A stretch of 64,000 nt of DNA, from positions 68,089,024 to 68,153,023 of the forward strand of contig OX352763.1 of NCBI GenBank assembly GCA_947095585.1, written 5' to 3'. The DNA comes from Nephrocerus scutellatus (lineage: Eukaryota > Arthropoda > Insecta > Diptera > Pipunculidae). This document shows, piece by piece, positions 11,096 to 21,270 of the stretch (position 1 is the first letter of the stretch; the number at the start of each line of letters is the position of its first letter). The notes beneath the pieces were generated by a model. The model saw only the letters and a program-made list of their open reading frames with translations, had not been told where the DNA came from and made no database searches. Made by a program: the position numbers and the translations under genes.

Positions 11096-12245
11096 TTAAT
11101 CGAAAAAATGCTTAAGATGGTTATTGTGTACAAGCTTTGTTTTATTTTTGATTCTGATAACACTGTTTACGTTTGATATAATTTTTGTTACTTCGTATGG
11201 TCCTTCCCATAATGAAGACAGCTTATTTTTTCGCGTGTGGTTACATTAAAGTACTCTATCACCTACATTGAATTGTTTTGACACAGTTGATTTGTCGTAA
11301 TATTTTTTAGCGTTGTCTTTCTTTTTAATAATTTCTTCCCTCGCTATTTGATAACCGTGTTGAAGTCGTGCTTTTATTTCATTTGCATAGTTCTCGTAAT
11401 TATAGCTAACATTAGGTCTTTGTTCCAAAATATGAGGTATTTTTGCAGGATAGCCGTATAATAGTTTGTAAGGAGTGTACCCTGTGCTGCTGTGGGTTGT
11501 GGTATTGTATACAAACATGGCATAAGGAATCCATGTGTCCCAAGTTAATGGATCTTTATTAACATAATGCCTAAGGAATTCTGCTAAGGTACGGTGACTT
11601 CGTTCTAGCGCTCCGTTAGTTTGGGGGTGATAAGGGGTTGTGTTAATTTTTATAACCTTAAGGAGTTTACATACTTCCTAAAATAAATTACTCAAAAAGT
11701 TCATGCCTTGGTCAGTCAGAATTGTTAATTAATTGTTTGTATGGTATACCGTGTCTACAAACCGTGTTTTCTATAAAAATTCGAGCTAAGGTGGGCGCTT
11801 CTGCATTTGGTAACGGGTATGCCTCTGAATATTTTGTTAGGTCGTCTTGAAATGTTAAGATGTATTTATTTCCGTTGTGACTTAAGGGTAGGGGTCCTAC
11901 TATGTCTAGTGCTATTCTTTCAAAAGGTGTGGAGCTCGTTGTTGTAAGTTTCATTGGTTGGGTGGATTTCGTTTGCTTTTATTTAGTTGGCAAGAGGTGC
12001 ACTTTTTAATGTAATTTTTAATGTCTGAGTTCATTGTAGGCCAGTAATATTTGGATTTTATGCGTTTTAATGTTCGTTGGATGCCTTGGTGTCCTCCGAG
12101 TGAGGAGTCATGATATTGTATTAAAATCTCTAAAATGTCTTTTTCGTCATGTAAATGTATGGTGTCATCAATAAAAAGAAAAATGTAACCACTTTGGTTG
12201 CAATATATGTCTTCTAATAAATTTTTAAACTCATTTTAGGCTTCA
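11096..12245 (-). pseudogene. pol: Errantivirus-like pol, integrase part only, broken
   Basis: Minus-strand integrase upstream of env. From right to left: an HHCC zinc module (GGHQGIQRTLKR … CTSCQ, about 12130-11980), the catalytic core with ALDIVGPLPL (first Asp), TDQG (second Asp) and NGALERS (Glu), then the C-terminal part ending LVHNNHLKHFF at a TAA (11096-11098). The protein is not continuous: a frameshift lies between zinc module and core (about 11955), another at the second Asp (about 11730), a stop near 11670 and an in-frame TAA near 11248. Protease, reverse transcriptase and RNase H are missing because the element stops at about 12245 against a BEL LTR. Integrase joins element DNA to the chromosome; this copy is non-functional. 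Confidence 0.85.
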
Positions 12246-12249
12246 AATT

Positions 12250-12465
12250 CAAGTTTGGGAATTGAAAACTCGATTTTACGATAGTTGTTTGTGTGCGCAC
12301 GTGCGAACTTGCTGAAGCTCAAAAAGGAAGTGACCGACAGCATGAACTTCGCTGTCGGTGGTTGCAGATGATAGAAAAGACAAGTGAAGTAGGATGCGGC
12401 TTGCTCGCATCATCCCGGCAATCAATCATCTAGTATGATTAATTCACCACGAGATGGCGCGAACA
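12250..12465 (-). mobile_element. 3' LTR start of the BEL element (truncated)
   Basis: On the minus strand the sequence aagggggccggtaatgttcg runs from a purine/G-rich tract into tgttcgcgccatctcgtgg. I take the tract as the polypurine tract and tgttcg (from 12465) as the LTR start. The order pol, tandem repeats, tract, LTR fits the BEL pol at 13,058-21,270. The left part is cut off by the errantivirus-like element at about 12,245. Confidence 0.6.
12333..12359. other. Perfect 9-bp stem-loop
   Basis: The arms accgacagc and gctgtcggt are exact inverted complements around a 9-nt loop, inside the BEL 3' LTR fragment. It could fold in the element RNA, near its end; role unknown. Confidence 0.7.
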
Positions 12466-12514
12466 TTACCGGCCCCCTTGGCATACTGTGCCAACAAAAT
12501 GCAAGGATGGTACA

Positions 12515-12960
12515 AGGATTATACAATTCAAATATATAGATATATACAGATACTGCATTGTTTGCTTAGATGCTACGGTACGAAATTGATATAATTATAC
12601 AATTCAAGATAGATATATATAGATACTGCATTGTTTGCTTAGATGCTACGGTACGAAATTGATATAATTATACAATTCAAGATAGATATATATAGATACT
12701 GCATTGTTTGCTTAGATGCTACGGTACGAAATTGATATAATTATACAATTCAAGATAGATATATATATATACTGCATTGTTTGCTTAGATGCTACGGTAC
12801 GAAATTGATATAATTATACAATTCAAGACAGATATATATATATATACTGCATTGTTTGCTTAGATGCTACGGTACGAAATTGATATAATTATACAATTCA
12901 AGACAGATATATATATATATACTGCATTGTTTGCTTAGATGCTACGATACGAAATTTATC
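12515..12960. repeat. 73-75 bp tandem repeat, 6 copies, BEL 3' untranslated region
   Basis: The phrase tactgcattgtttgctt begins at 12551, 12624, 12697, 12770, 12845 and 12920, giving periods of 73, 73, 73, 75 and 75. Copies differ mainly in the length of an internal TA run. The array lies between the BEL pol stop (13,058) and the LTR start (12,465), so it is a minisatellite inside the 3' untranslated part of the element. Low divergence between copies suggests recent expansion. Confidence 0.95.
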
Positions 12961-13057
12961 GTTGTCTGATTTCAGATCGGTTGATGATTGCTTAGATGCA
13001 TGGTATGCCCGTTTGATTAAAGGCCAAAAAAAAACACTATCAGAGGGTACATAATAG

Positions 13058-13726
13058 TTATGTTGTCAGATCGGTATCGGAAGTCGTGCGTTCTACAGGT
13101 AGACGGCAAAGTTTTACTACCGGTCGAGTAACTTCGCCGAGCTGGGTTTTTATGGTAGCCACTCGAACCTTTCCGTCGGTTCCGGTATGCACTTCGATAA
13201 CACGGCCCATACGCCATTCCGTAGATGGGAGGTTTTCTTGTCTGATAACGACAAAATCATTGATCTGTATATTATCGAAAGCATGTTGCCATTTCGATCT
13301 CTTGTGCAATTTTTGTAAATATTCGTTCTTCCAGCGTTTACTGAACTCTTGTTGGAGGGATTTGAGTTTTTCCCATCGGTTGATGACAGAAAGTGATCAT
13401 TCCGTGGTGTCGAGTTCGGGAAAGGCCAACAAAGGGCTACCGGTGAGGAAGTGTCCAGGGGTTAGTGGCAGCAGATCACCTGGATCACTGCACATCGGAG
13501 ATATTGGACGAGAGTTCAGACAGGCTTCAATGCGAGCTAGAAGGGTAACAAACTCTTCAAAGGTAAGGTGTATGTGCGAGACTAATTTGCGGAAGTGAGT
13601 TTTGAAGCTTTTCACACCTGCTTCCCATAGGCCGCCCATGTGAGGAGCACCGGGGGGTATAAAGTTCCAGTGCAGACCTTGGACACCGTACTTAGAAGCC
13701 GTTAAATGTGGTAACGATGTTAGCAG
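13058..13726 (-). pseudogene. pol: BEL/Pao pol C-terminus (integrase end and DUF5641)
   Basis: Minus strand. Upstream part: GLHWNFIPPGAPHMGG then GLWEAGVKSFKTHFRKL and LNSRPISP, the C-terminal half of BEL integrase. Downstream part: WRMGRVIEVHTGTDGKVR and a VVKLCRLP ending, the DUF5641 tail found at the end of BEL pol. A single in-frame TGA (13397-13399) separates them, probably a changed Trp codon; the frame otherwise continues without a shift to the stop at 13,058. The N-terminal half of the integrase lies at 20,485-21,270; the Gypsy-1 insertion and a tandem duplication separate the halves. Confidence 0.9.
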
Positions 13727-14020
13727 TGTCAGGATAACTATTCAAATAAACAAAGAATACTGTTTAACCAAAATTAATTAACGTTTTATTTTCCAGTAAT
13801 AGTCAGGATAACTATTCAAACAAACCAAGAATACTCTTTAAGCAAAGTTAACGAACGTTTTATCTTCCACGTCTGTTTTGGTTGTCAGTCACAAATCAAC
13901 TCAACTCTCTTCTCAGAGTTATTCGTTTTATTGAAAATATATATATCAAGACAAATAATGAATAAGATTGATGAAGGAAAAAGATAGCATGTTGAACATT
14001 AATATCAATGAAATAATGCA
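13727..14020 (-). mobile_element. Gypsy-1 LTR, duplicated copy
   Basis: 294 bp, ends tgtcag and …atgca on the plus strand. Same length and near-identical to the LTRs at 15,287 and 20,191. It belongs to the 1,560-bp duplication and is not a separate insertion. Confidence 0.9.
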
Positions 14021-14029
14021 GGGAACACG

Positions 14030-14881
14030 TCACAGCTCGGCTAATCCTACTTCGAAGTCGTCCTCGGCTTCATCAGTCTCTTGCTCTTCACCTTCATTCA
14101 GGTCAGGCGAATGATGACACCACGGTTTGATTTTGTCGGTGGCGTATACGGAGCAAAATTTCTTCTGAGTAATTTGCATTCCAGGAATATCTTCGATCAG
14201 GAATCGGTCATTACCCAAGACTTTGGAAACTCGATAAGGGCCCCTATACTTGGGCTCAAGTTTTCGTGATTCCCCGGTAGATGATGGTTCGTTTGATATT
14301 ACTACTAAGTCACCCTCAGCATACAAAGTTGGTTCGGCGTGTTTCATATCAAAACGTTGTTTCCATTTTTCACGACTCTCGGATATATTTTCAGCGGCTT
14401 TAGCTCTTTTATTGCTAATTAAATCATCTTCGTTACAGCAGACTTCGTCATGAATAGCGGCGACAAGACGATTTTGTACCACATCAATAAGCTTGAAGTC
14501 AAAGATGAGTTCGTTTGGACTGAACCCCGACGTCGAATTCCGTTGAGAATTAACAGCCCACTGCAAATTTCGTATGTTTAGGTCCCAATCCTTTGGTTCC
14601 TTCGTCGTTGTTCGGACAAATGTGAGAATGGTGTGGTTGGCTCTCTCAACCTGCCCGTTGGCCCTTGGGGTACGCACAGCTGTTTTTATATGCTGAATAT
14701 TGTTTTGTTCACAATACGTTTCGAACGATTTAGAGGTAAACGCAGTGCCCCTGTCGGTAATGATGCGTTTTGGAAGTCCAAAGTAGGTAGTTACTTCATT
14801 AAGCGTATTGATGACGGGAATCGTCTTTGTAGTTTTGACAGCCTTTATGATGAGAAACTTGCTGAATGCGTCAGAGATGCG
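14030..14881 (-). pseudogene. pol: Gypsy-1 pol C-terminus, duplicated fragment
   Basis: Open for 215 codons (14030-14677) and, in sequence, homologous up to the duplication joint at 14,881. It covers the end of the integrase: TPRANGQVERANH with the catalytic Glu, then a C-terminal module (GDLVVISNE, YRGPYRVSKVLG) and an acidic tail. It repeats the integrase end of the element at 15,590-17,374 with a few substitutions. Its N-terminal side is fused to BEL integrase sequence, so it is a truncated by-product of the tandem duplication. Confidence 0.9.
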
Positions 14882-16441
14882 TTCGTTCTTCCAGCGTTTA
14901 CTGAACTCTTGTTGGAGGGATTTGAGTTTTTCCCATCGGTTGATGACAGAAAGTGATCATTCCGTGGTGTCGAGTTCGGGAAAGGCCAACAAAGGGCTAC
15001 CGGTGAGGAAGTGTCCAGGGGTTAGTGGCAGCAGATCACCTGGATCACTGCACATCGGAGATATTGGACGAGAGTTCAGACAGGCTTCAATGCGAGCTAG
15101 AAGGGTAACAAACTCTTCAAAGGTAAGGTGTATGTGCGAGACTAATTTGCGGAAGTGAGTTTTGAAGCTTTTCACACCTGCTTCCCATAGGCCGCCCATG
15201 TGAGGAGCACCGGGGGGTATAAAGTTCCAGTGCAGACCTTGGACACCGTACTTAGAAGCCGTTAAATGTGGTAACGATGTTAGCAGTGTCAGGATAACTA
15301 TTCAAATAAACAAAGAATACTGTTTAACCAAAATTAATTAACGTTTTATTTTCCAGTAATAGTCAGGATAACTATTCAAACAAACCAAGAATACTCTTTA
15401 AGCAAAGTTAACGAACGTTTTATCTTCCACGTCTGTTTTGGTTGTCAGTCACAAATCAACTCAACTCTCTTCTCAGAGTTATTCGTTTTATTGAAAATAT
15501 ATATATCAAGACAAATAATGAATAAGATTGATGAAGGAAAAAGATAGCATGTTGAACATTAATATCAATGAAATAATGCAGGGAACACGTCACAGCTCGG
15601 CCAATCCTACTTCGAAGTCGTCCTCGGCTTCATCAGTCTCTTGCTCATCACCTTCATTCAGGTCAGGCGAATGATGACACCACGGTTTGATTTTGTCGGT
15701 GGCGTATACGGAGCAAAATTTCTTCTGAGTAATTTGCATTCCAGGAATATCTTCGATCAGGAATCGGTCATTACCCAAGACTTTGGAAACTCGATAAGGG
15801 CCCCTATACTTGGGCTCAAGTTTTCGTGATTCCCCGGTAGATGATGGTTCGTTTGATATTACTACTAAGTCACCCTCAGCATACAAAGTTGGTTCGGCGT
15901 GTTTCATATCAAAACGTTGTTTCCATTTTTCACGACTCTCGGATATATTTTCAGCGGCTTTAGCTCTTTTATTGCTAATTAAATCATCTTCGTTACAGCA
16001 GACTTCGTCATGAATAGCGGCGACAAGACGATTTTGTACCACATCAATAAGCTTGAAGTCAAAGATGAGTTCGTTTGGACTGAACCCCGACGTCGAATTC
16101 CGTTGAGAATTAACAGCCCACTGCAAATTTCGTATGTTTAGGTCCCATTCCTTTGGTTCCTTCGTCGTTGTTCGGACAAATGTGAGAATGGTGTGGTTGG
16201 CTCTCTCAACCTGCCCGTTGGCCCTTGGGGTACGCACAGCTGTTTTTATATGCTGAATATTGTTTTGTTCACAATACGTTTCGAACGATTTAGAGGTAAA
16301 CGCAGTGCCCCTGTCGGTAATGATGCGTTTTGGAAGTCCAAAGTAGGTAGTTACTTCATTAAGCGTATTGATGACGGGAATCGTCTTTGTAGTTTTGACA
16401 GCCTTTATGATGAGAAACTTGCTGAATGCGTCAGAGATTGC
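14882..16441. repeat. 1,560-bp tandem segmental duplication, copy 2
   Basis: Second copy, in place within the full Gypsy-1 element. It carries BEL integrase codons 14,882-15,286 with the same TGA (14957-14959) as copy 1, the 3' LTR at 15,287 and the end of Gypsy-1 pol. Confidence 0.95.
15287..15580 (-). mobile_element. Gypsy-1 3' LTR
   Basis: 294 bp, minus-strand ends TGCATT … CTGACA. It contains an internal direct repeat of about 74 bp (gtcaggataactattcaaa, twice). Confidence 0.9.
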
Positions 16442-17400
16442 AAGGACATACATGTTTCTCCGTTTGCTTCGAATAAATGGACCGAGGTGATCAATGTGTA
16501 TTTGTCGAAATGGAATCGGTTCAATTTCTCCATAATGAAGACGCCCTTCAGGTTTCCCGACCTTAGATTTGTAGTAGCAGCACTCAATGCATGCGGCGAG
16601 ATACTCCTTCACGTATTTTCGAATTTTCGGAAACCAGAAGTGTGTTTGAATACGCTGGATTGTTTTGTCTAGACCGAAATGGCCTACCTCATCATGGCAT
16701 GAACGAACAATTCTCCATCTTACGGATCTTGGTACAACGAATTTTAAGGTGTTTTCGATTTTGCGATACAACCGGTGATTCTGTAATATATAATCTGTTT
16801 TAAATTGAGTTTCTTGTTCGGACTTACGTTCTCCATTTAAAACGGCTATGATTTCAGTTAGTGACGGATCTTGTCGTTGCATCGTCAACAACCAATCATC
16901 TGTTGCAGAGTTAATCTTCAAAAAGTCATTTCCAGGAAGAATTTCTTTTGGTGGTAAATTGGGGGATCTGCTAAGTGCATCAACATGGGACATGCGGCTT
17001 CCTTGACGATGGACAGCTTCGAAGTCATAATCGAGGATTTTGATCCACCAGCGAGCAATCTTGGGAATCATTTCTGAATTGGCCTTGGCTTTGGCAATGG
17101 CGGCGCAATCGGTGACGAGTTTGAAAGGCTTCCCAAGAACATAAACACGAAAACGTTCGAGAGACTCGACAACGGCGAGAACTTCGAGTTCGTAACTGTG
17201 CCTCTTGCTTTCGGCAGCAGTACAGTGGCGACTATAGTAAAATACGGGTTTCCAATCTCTGTTATTGTTGGACTGCAGAAGAACACCAGCGAGACCAACA
17301 GCGCTAGCATCCGTGTGCACTTCGTGGTAAGCGGTATGGTTATATAATTCAAGTACTGGTTTCTTGCATAACACTGGAACTTTTCGTTTTTCCGCAGCAG
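15590..17400 (-). pseudogene. pol: Gypsy-1 pol: RNase H and integrase
   Basis: Open frame of 594 codons from 17,374. RNase H comes first: HTDASAVGLAGVL, YELEVLAVVE, LVTDCAA and SHVDALSR supply the acidic residues. The integrase follows with an HHCC module (HDEVGHFGLD … CIEC), a D,D-35-E core (HIDHLGPF, ITDRGTAF, QVERANH) and a C-terminal module ending in an acidic tail (GLAEL, stop at 15,590). The frame starts out of register with the preceding RT: between KFQ and LCKKPVLELY some 16-20 residues usual for this junction are missing, and the reading frame changes. A small deletion near 17,395 therefore separates it from the gag-RT ORF. Apart from that the domains look intact. Confidence 0.9.
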
Positions 17401-20043
17401 CTGAGTTAACGGCCTCGATATCAAGGAATAATGCTCCACAAATTTTCGGAAAATCCCGGTTAATCCAAGGAAGCGCCGGACTTCGGTAATAGTTGTCGGA
17501 ATTTTAAAGTTACGTATTGCGCTTACCTTGTCATCTCCAGGGGTTATTCCAGCCTCGTTCACAATATGTCCCAAATATGTAATTTGTGTTGCCAAGAAAT
17601 GGCACTTGTCGGCGCAAAGTCTTAGGCCAGCCAATTCAAGAATGCGTAAAAACTGTTCCAGTCGCCGCAGACATTCTTCGGCGGTTTTACTCGGAATGAT
17701 GATATCATCCAAGTACGCTAGAACTTCACCGGGTTTCATCTTAGTTATGAGCTCGTTCATGATGGCTTGGAACACTGCCGGGGCATTTACGAGACCAAAC
17801 GGCATTCGGTTGTACTCGAAATGCCCGTCCGTGGTTACAAATGCGGTGTAGCGTTTTGAGTCCTCGTCAATCTCGATTTGATGATATCCCATACGAAGGT
17901 CCAGCGACGTGAAGTATTTATTTCCGACAAGCTGTGCGAACTGTTCTTCAAGATTTGGCATCGGATAAGGAATTTTTACTGTGATGCTGTTTAACAGCCG
18001 GTAGTCGACACACAAACGATGTTCACCATTTTTCTTGTCTACCAAGACAACTGGAGATGCGTACGGCGAATTTGAATGACGTATGATGTTTGTTGAAAGC
18101 AGATCGTTAACTATATTGGTGACTATGGGTCTTCTGGCAAACGGCAAACGATACGGTTTGGTTTTCACCGGAGTGTTGGAAGAAAGTTTGATCTGCATTT
18201 TCGATAGGTTGCACGTCCCCAGGTCGACCAGTTTTTCTGCAAAACACCCTCGATGGTTAGTTAAAATCGATTTCAACTCACCTTGCTCGACTTTATTAAG
18301 TTGCGTATTGAGCGATATAACATTAACGGATTTTTCCATCCGGCATTCAGCACCTTCTATGATAAGTCGAGCTCCCTGGCGACAAAGTACGTCTCTTCCT
18401 AAAAGGACGTTTTCGGTTATCATGTCATTGTTAACGATCAGCAACTCCGCTTCAAAAATGGTGTCATCAAAAAAGATTTCCGCTTCGATTTTTTTGTTAC
18501 AAATGAACTTGCCTCCCGCAAATCCACTCAGCGTAACTGAACAGTCTTTGACATCAGTAAGATTGTGGGTGAAAGACTCTCGTATCAAAGTATGGCTGCT
18601 TCCAGGATCGACGAATGCTGATGTAGGTAAATTTTTGACTTTAATGTCCTTTACAATATCACTTTTTAGATGAAGTACATTCCCTTTAATATCGTTGACC
18701 GATTCCGGTTGACGCTGCTTATTAGGACAGTTCGATGTCTGATGAGAAGTTCGGCCGCATGTATTGCATCTCTCTTTGCGTTGAGGTTCGGGGCATCTGA
18801 TGGAAACATGTCCAAGTTTGCCGCAGTTGAAGCATTTAATACCTTGACTTCTATTCTCGGTGGTTTTATGAAAAATTTTGGGTGTATCTGAGATATTTTT
18901 CGACGGCTTTGTTATTACGTATGGTCCTTTTATTTCGTTATGCGCACAAAAGTTTATAATATCTCGTAGTAATTCACTGCACTCGTCGTAGTTATTAGAG
19001 ATTTTCTTACGTAAATCCGGGTCGTTGATTCCATTTACAATGTGGCGAGCTATTGCTGATTGGGGTAAACCACCTTTTCTACCATAAGCGAGCATTTTGT
19101 AGTAATAATCGTGGGGAGACTCATTGTGAAGACGTTTCGTGTGTGACATTTTAATATGTACATCGGCAACATTCTCAACACTCGGAAAGTCTTTCAAAAA
19201 CTTTAGAACAAATTGCTGCCAAGAAAAGAAAATTTCATCGAGCGAATCCACCCAATATTTTGCAGTTCCCATCATTTTTTGTTGTACAGCAAAAACAACC
19301 ACCTGGTCGTCCCACTTATACGCGTTCTTTAATGACTCCACTCTATTAACAAATTGCAACGAATCCAAAGATTTCTCCGATGAAGGGTTGAATTCTGGCA
19401 GCAGGGCTACGACGTCTCTTGCGCTTCCGTATGGATTATACGAAGGAAGAGGAGAGATATATTGCGGCGGCAAATACACAGGCGCATGTGTCTGTGTCTC
19501 GAATGTCGGCGCAGCGAATGGTATGTTTGCGTTTGTGAGTGGCACAAATCCGTTAGGTGTTTGCACACCAACTTGTCGCTGAAACGTATATGCACTACCA
19601 AGCGGTGTAGCATGTGTCGTAGGTATAGACGCAGAATACATTGGAGATGTTGTCGTCGTTAAGTGCGTAGAAAAACATGTTCGCACAGGAACCGCAGAAG
19701 ACGCTGTTGTTGTATGTATGAGAGGCTGACATGCAGGCACCGTTGTTAACGGAATCTCTTTATCATCGTCTAAAACAAACTGCGCAGTGGCTGATGCGTT
19801 TTTATGAATCTGTTGAAATGTTGTTGTTTGTATCTGCTGTAGTCGTAAATCGTTGACTACCTTTTGCAAATCCTTTATTTGTGCAGATAACATAGATTCT
19901 ATATTTTCATCACCCACCTGCTCTTCATTCATGTCTTCTTCTAATCGATGTATGTGATTAATTCGCTTACCAGACGTTGACAATCCTGCCTCACGGCACT
20001 TCTCTCGCAAAACACTTAATTTTTCATCTCTATAGCCCGGCAT
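17390..20043 (-). CDS. gag-pol: Gypsy-1 gag-protease-reverse transcriptase ORF
   Basis: Starts at an ATG at 20,043. Residues 1-40 are SAP-like (REKCREAGLSTSGKR), then a Thr/Pro-rich linker, a gag capsid region (about 210-360), two CCHC knuckles (CFNCGKLGHVSIRC at about 404-417 and CNTCGRTSHQTSNC at about 426-439), a protease with DPGSSH (about 479; Pro in place of the usual Thr), and RT with RMPFGLVNAPAVFQ (about 746) and YLDD (about 777-780). The true homology ends near residue 890, about position 17,390; the frame runs on to 17,068 only by reading RNase H DNA out of frame. Gag and pol share one frame here, with no gag-pol shift visible. RT copies element RNA into DNA in cytoplasmic particles. 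The RT catalytic motif is intact; loss of linkage to RNase H/integrase probably inactivates this copy. Confidence 0.9.
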
Positions 20044-20059
20044 TTCATTTATATTTATT

Positions 20060-20162
20060 ATTATTTTCGTTTATTTCGTTAACGAAATACGTTTTGATTT
20101 TCCTTTATTTCGTTTTGATTTTCGTTTATTTCGTTTTTATTTTCGTTTATTTCGTTTTGAGG
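20060..20162. repeat. Short tandem repeat in the Gypsy-1 leader
   Basis: Units of about 19-21 bp of the form ttttcgtttatttcgttttga, roughly five copies, occupy the untranslated leader between the 5' LTR and gag. Function unknown; short repeats in a leader can vary between element copies. Confidence 0.8.
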
Positions 20163-20190
20163 TCACGAGTAAATCCCACTTGTGAATAAT

Positions 20191-20484
20191 TGTCAGGATA
20201 ACTATTCAAATAAACAAAGAATACTGTTTAACCAAAATTAATTAACGTTTTATTTTCCAGTAATAGTCAGGATAACTATTCAAACAAACCAAGAATACTC
20301 TTTAAGCAAAGTTAACGAACGTTTTATCTTCCACGTCTGTTTTGGTTGTCAGTCACAAATCAACTCAACTCTCTTCTCAGAGTTATTCGTTTTATTGAAA
20401 ATATATATATCAAGACAAATAATGAATAAGATTGATGAAGGAAAGAGATAGCATGTTGAACATTAATATCAATGAAATAATGCA
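20191..20484 (-). mobile_element. Gypsy-1 5' LTR
   Basis: 294 bp, same length as the 3' LTR; the one difference I noticed is g for a in gaaagagatagc near 20443. The bases following it on the minus strand (attattcacaagtggg) should hold the primer-binding site, but I do not recognise the tRNA. Confidence 0.9.
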
Positions 20485-21270
20485 GGAGTACAGAATCCGC
20501 CCCAACGAAGTTAGTACCGTGGTCTGAGTAGACTTCTTTCGGAAGTCCTCTCCGAGCTACGAGACGAGCAAAGGCTGCTAAGAACATCTCGGAGGACAAG
20601 TCGCTGGCTGCCTCAATATGTATAGCTTTCGTCGAAAAGCAGACGAACAAGCATGTGTACCCCTTAGTCAAGCGACAGTTTCGTCCAGTGAAGCTCTTGA
20701 TAACGAAGGGCCCTGCGAAGTCGATTCCCGTATGGGCGAAGGGAGGGGAAAAATTACATCTTGCTGATGGTAGCGCTGCCATTAATTGTTGACTTACTTG
20801 TTTCTTGTGGATAACACAGGTTTTGCAATTGTTGATGCTGGCTTTGACAAGATTCTTTAATTTTGGGACCCAATACATTTGGCGAATGACGCGCATCATT
20901 AATGCATTCCCGCCGTGTAGCGATAAACATGAACGAACTTCACTAGAAGCGACGAAAAACGAGCTGCGTGCGGTAAAATGATAGGGTTGCGTTCATTATA
21001 GGGGATATTTGCGTTAGCCAATCGGCCATTAACTCGCATCAGGTGATTTGTGTCCAGGGTGGGATTTAACGGTAGAATGGTACTTTTAAAGGGAATGGCT
21101 ATGTTCCGTGAGAGTGCTTGATATTCTCGAGGAAAATGCAAAAGCTGACACAGATAGATAAGGCGATTTTGAATGAATGTAATCTCCACCTGGGGAATAA
21201 GATGCGACTCATATGTGAGTGCCGGAAATTTGGACTTTAATGAGCTACGCATAAAACGATAAGCATTCCA
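20485..21270 (-). pseudogene. pol: BEL/Pao pol, integrase N-terminal half, frameshifted
   Basis: Minus strand. 21,270-20,899: the pre-integrase region with HLMRVNGRLANANIPY and NPIILPHAARF. The frame then shifts near 20,930: the following module LHGGNALMMRVIRQMYW is in a different frame from the preceding one. Next come the second half of the HHCC module (CKTCVIHK), the core with TGIDFAGPF and GTNFVGADSV, where Gypsy-1 interrupts it at 20,484. Upstream (right) the BEL sequence ends abruptly at about 21,270, where the 118-bp satellite begins, so RT, RNase H, protease and gag of this element are absent. The continuation of the integrase is at 13,058-13,726. Confidence 0.9.

Larger units (their letters stand above)
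13322..14881. repeat. 1,560-bp tandem segmental duplication, copy 1
   Basis: Each copy is a chimera: BEL integrase C-terminus, the Gypsy-1 LTR (294 bp) and the C-terminal part of Gypsy-1 pol. I saw only a few substitutions between copies (for example at 14042/15602, 14087/15647 and 14587/16147). The abrupt change of partner sequence at 14,878-14,882 is the duplication joint. Confidence 0.95.
15287..20484 (-). mobile_element. Gypsy-1 LTR retrotransposon, nearly complete
   Basis: Minus-strand element of about 5.2 kb: 5' LTR 20,191-20,484, leader with short tandem repeats, gag-protease-RT ORF, RNase H-integrase ORF, 3' LTR 15,287-15,580. No envelope gene. The LTRs have the same length and I noticed only about one difference, so the insertion is recent. 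It sits inside a BEL integrase gene: flanking sequences read GTNFVGADSV on one side and LPHLTASKYGVQGLHWN on the other. The 4 bases next to the element are ctcc and ctgc (minus strand), an imperfect candidate target-site duplication. The SAP-like gag start and lack of env suggest an mdg3/micropia-like group; that placement is inference. Confidence 0.9.

Noticed and set aside
13086..13598. Plus-strand frame of 170 codons and similar plus-strand frames at 14.1-19.7 kb
   Set aside because: They are shadows of BEL and Gypsy-1 pol on the minus strand, where conserved motifs are found.
13727..14020. Extra LTR as a solo LTR from a separate insertion
   Set aside because: It is embedded in the 1,560-bp duplication with identical flanks on both sides; no new target site is involved.
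17068..17389. Last about 100 codons of the Gypsy-1 gag-pol frame as real protein
   Set aside because: This stretch is RNase H DNA read out of frame after a small deletion; the true RNase H is in the other frame.
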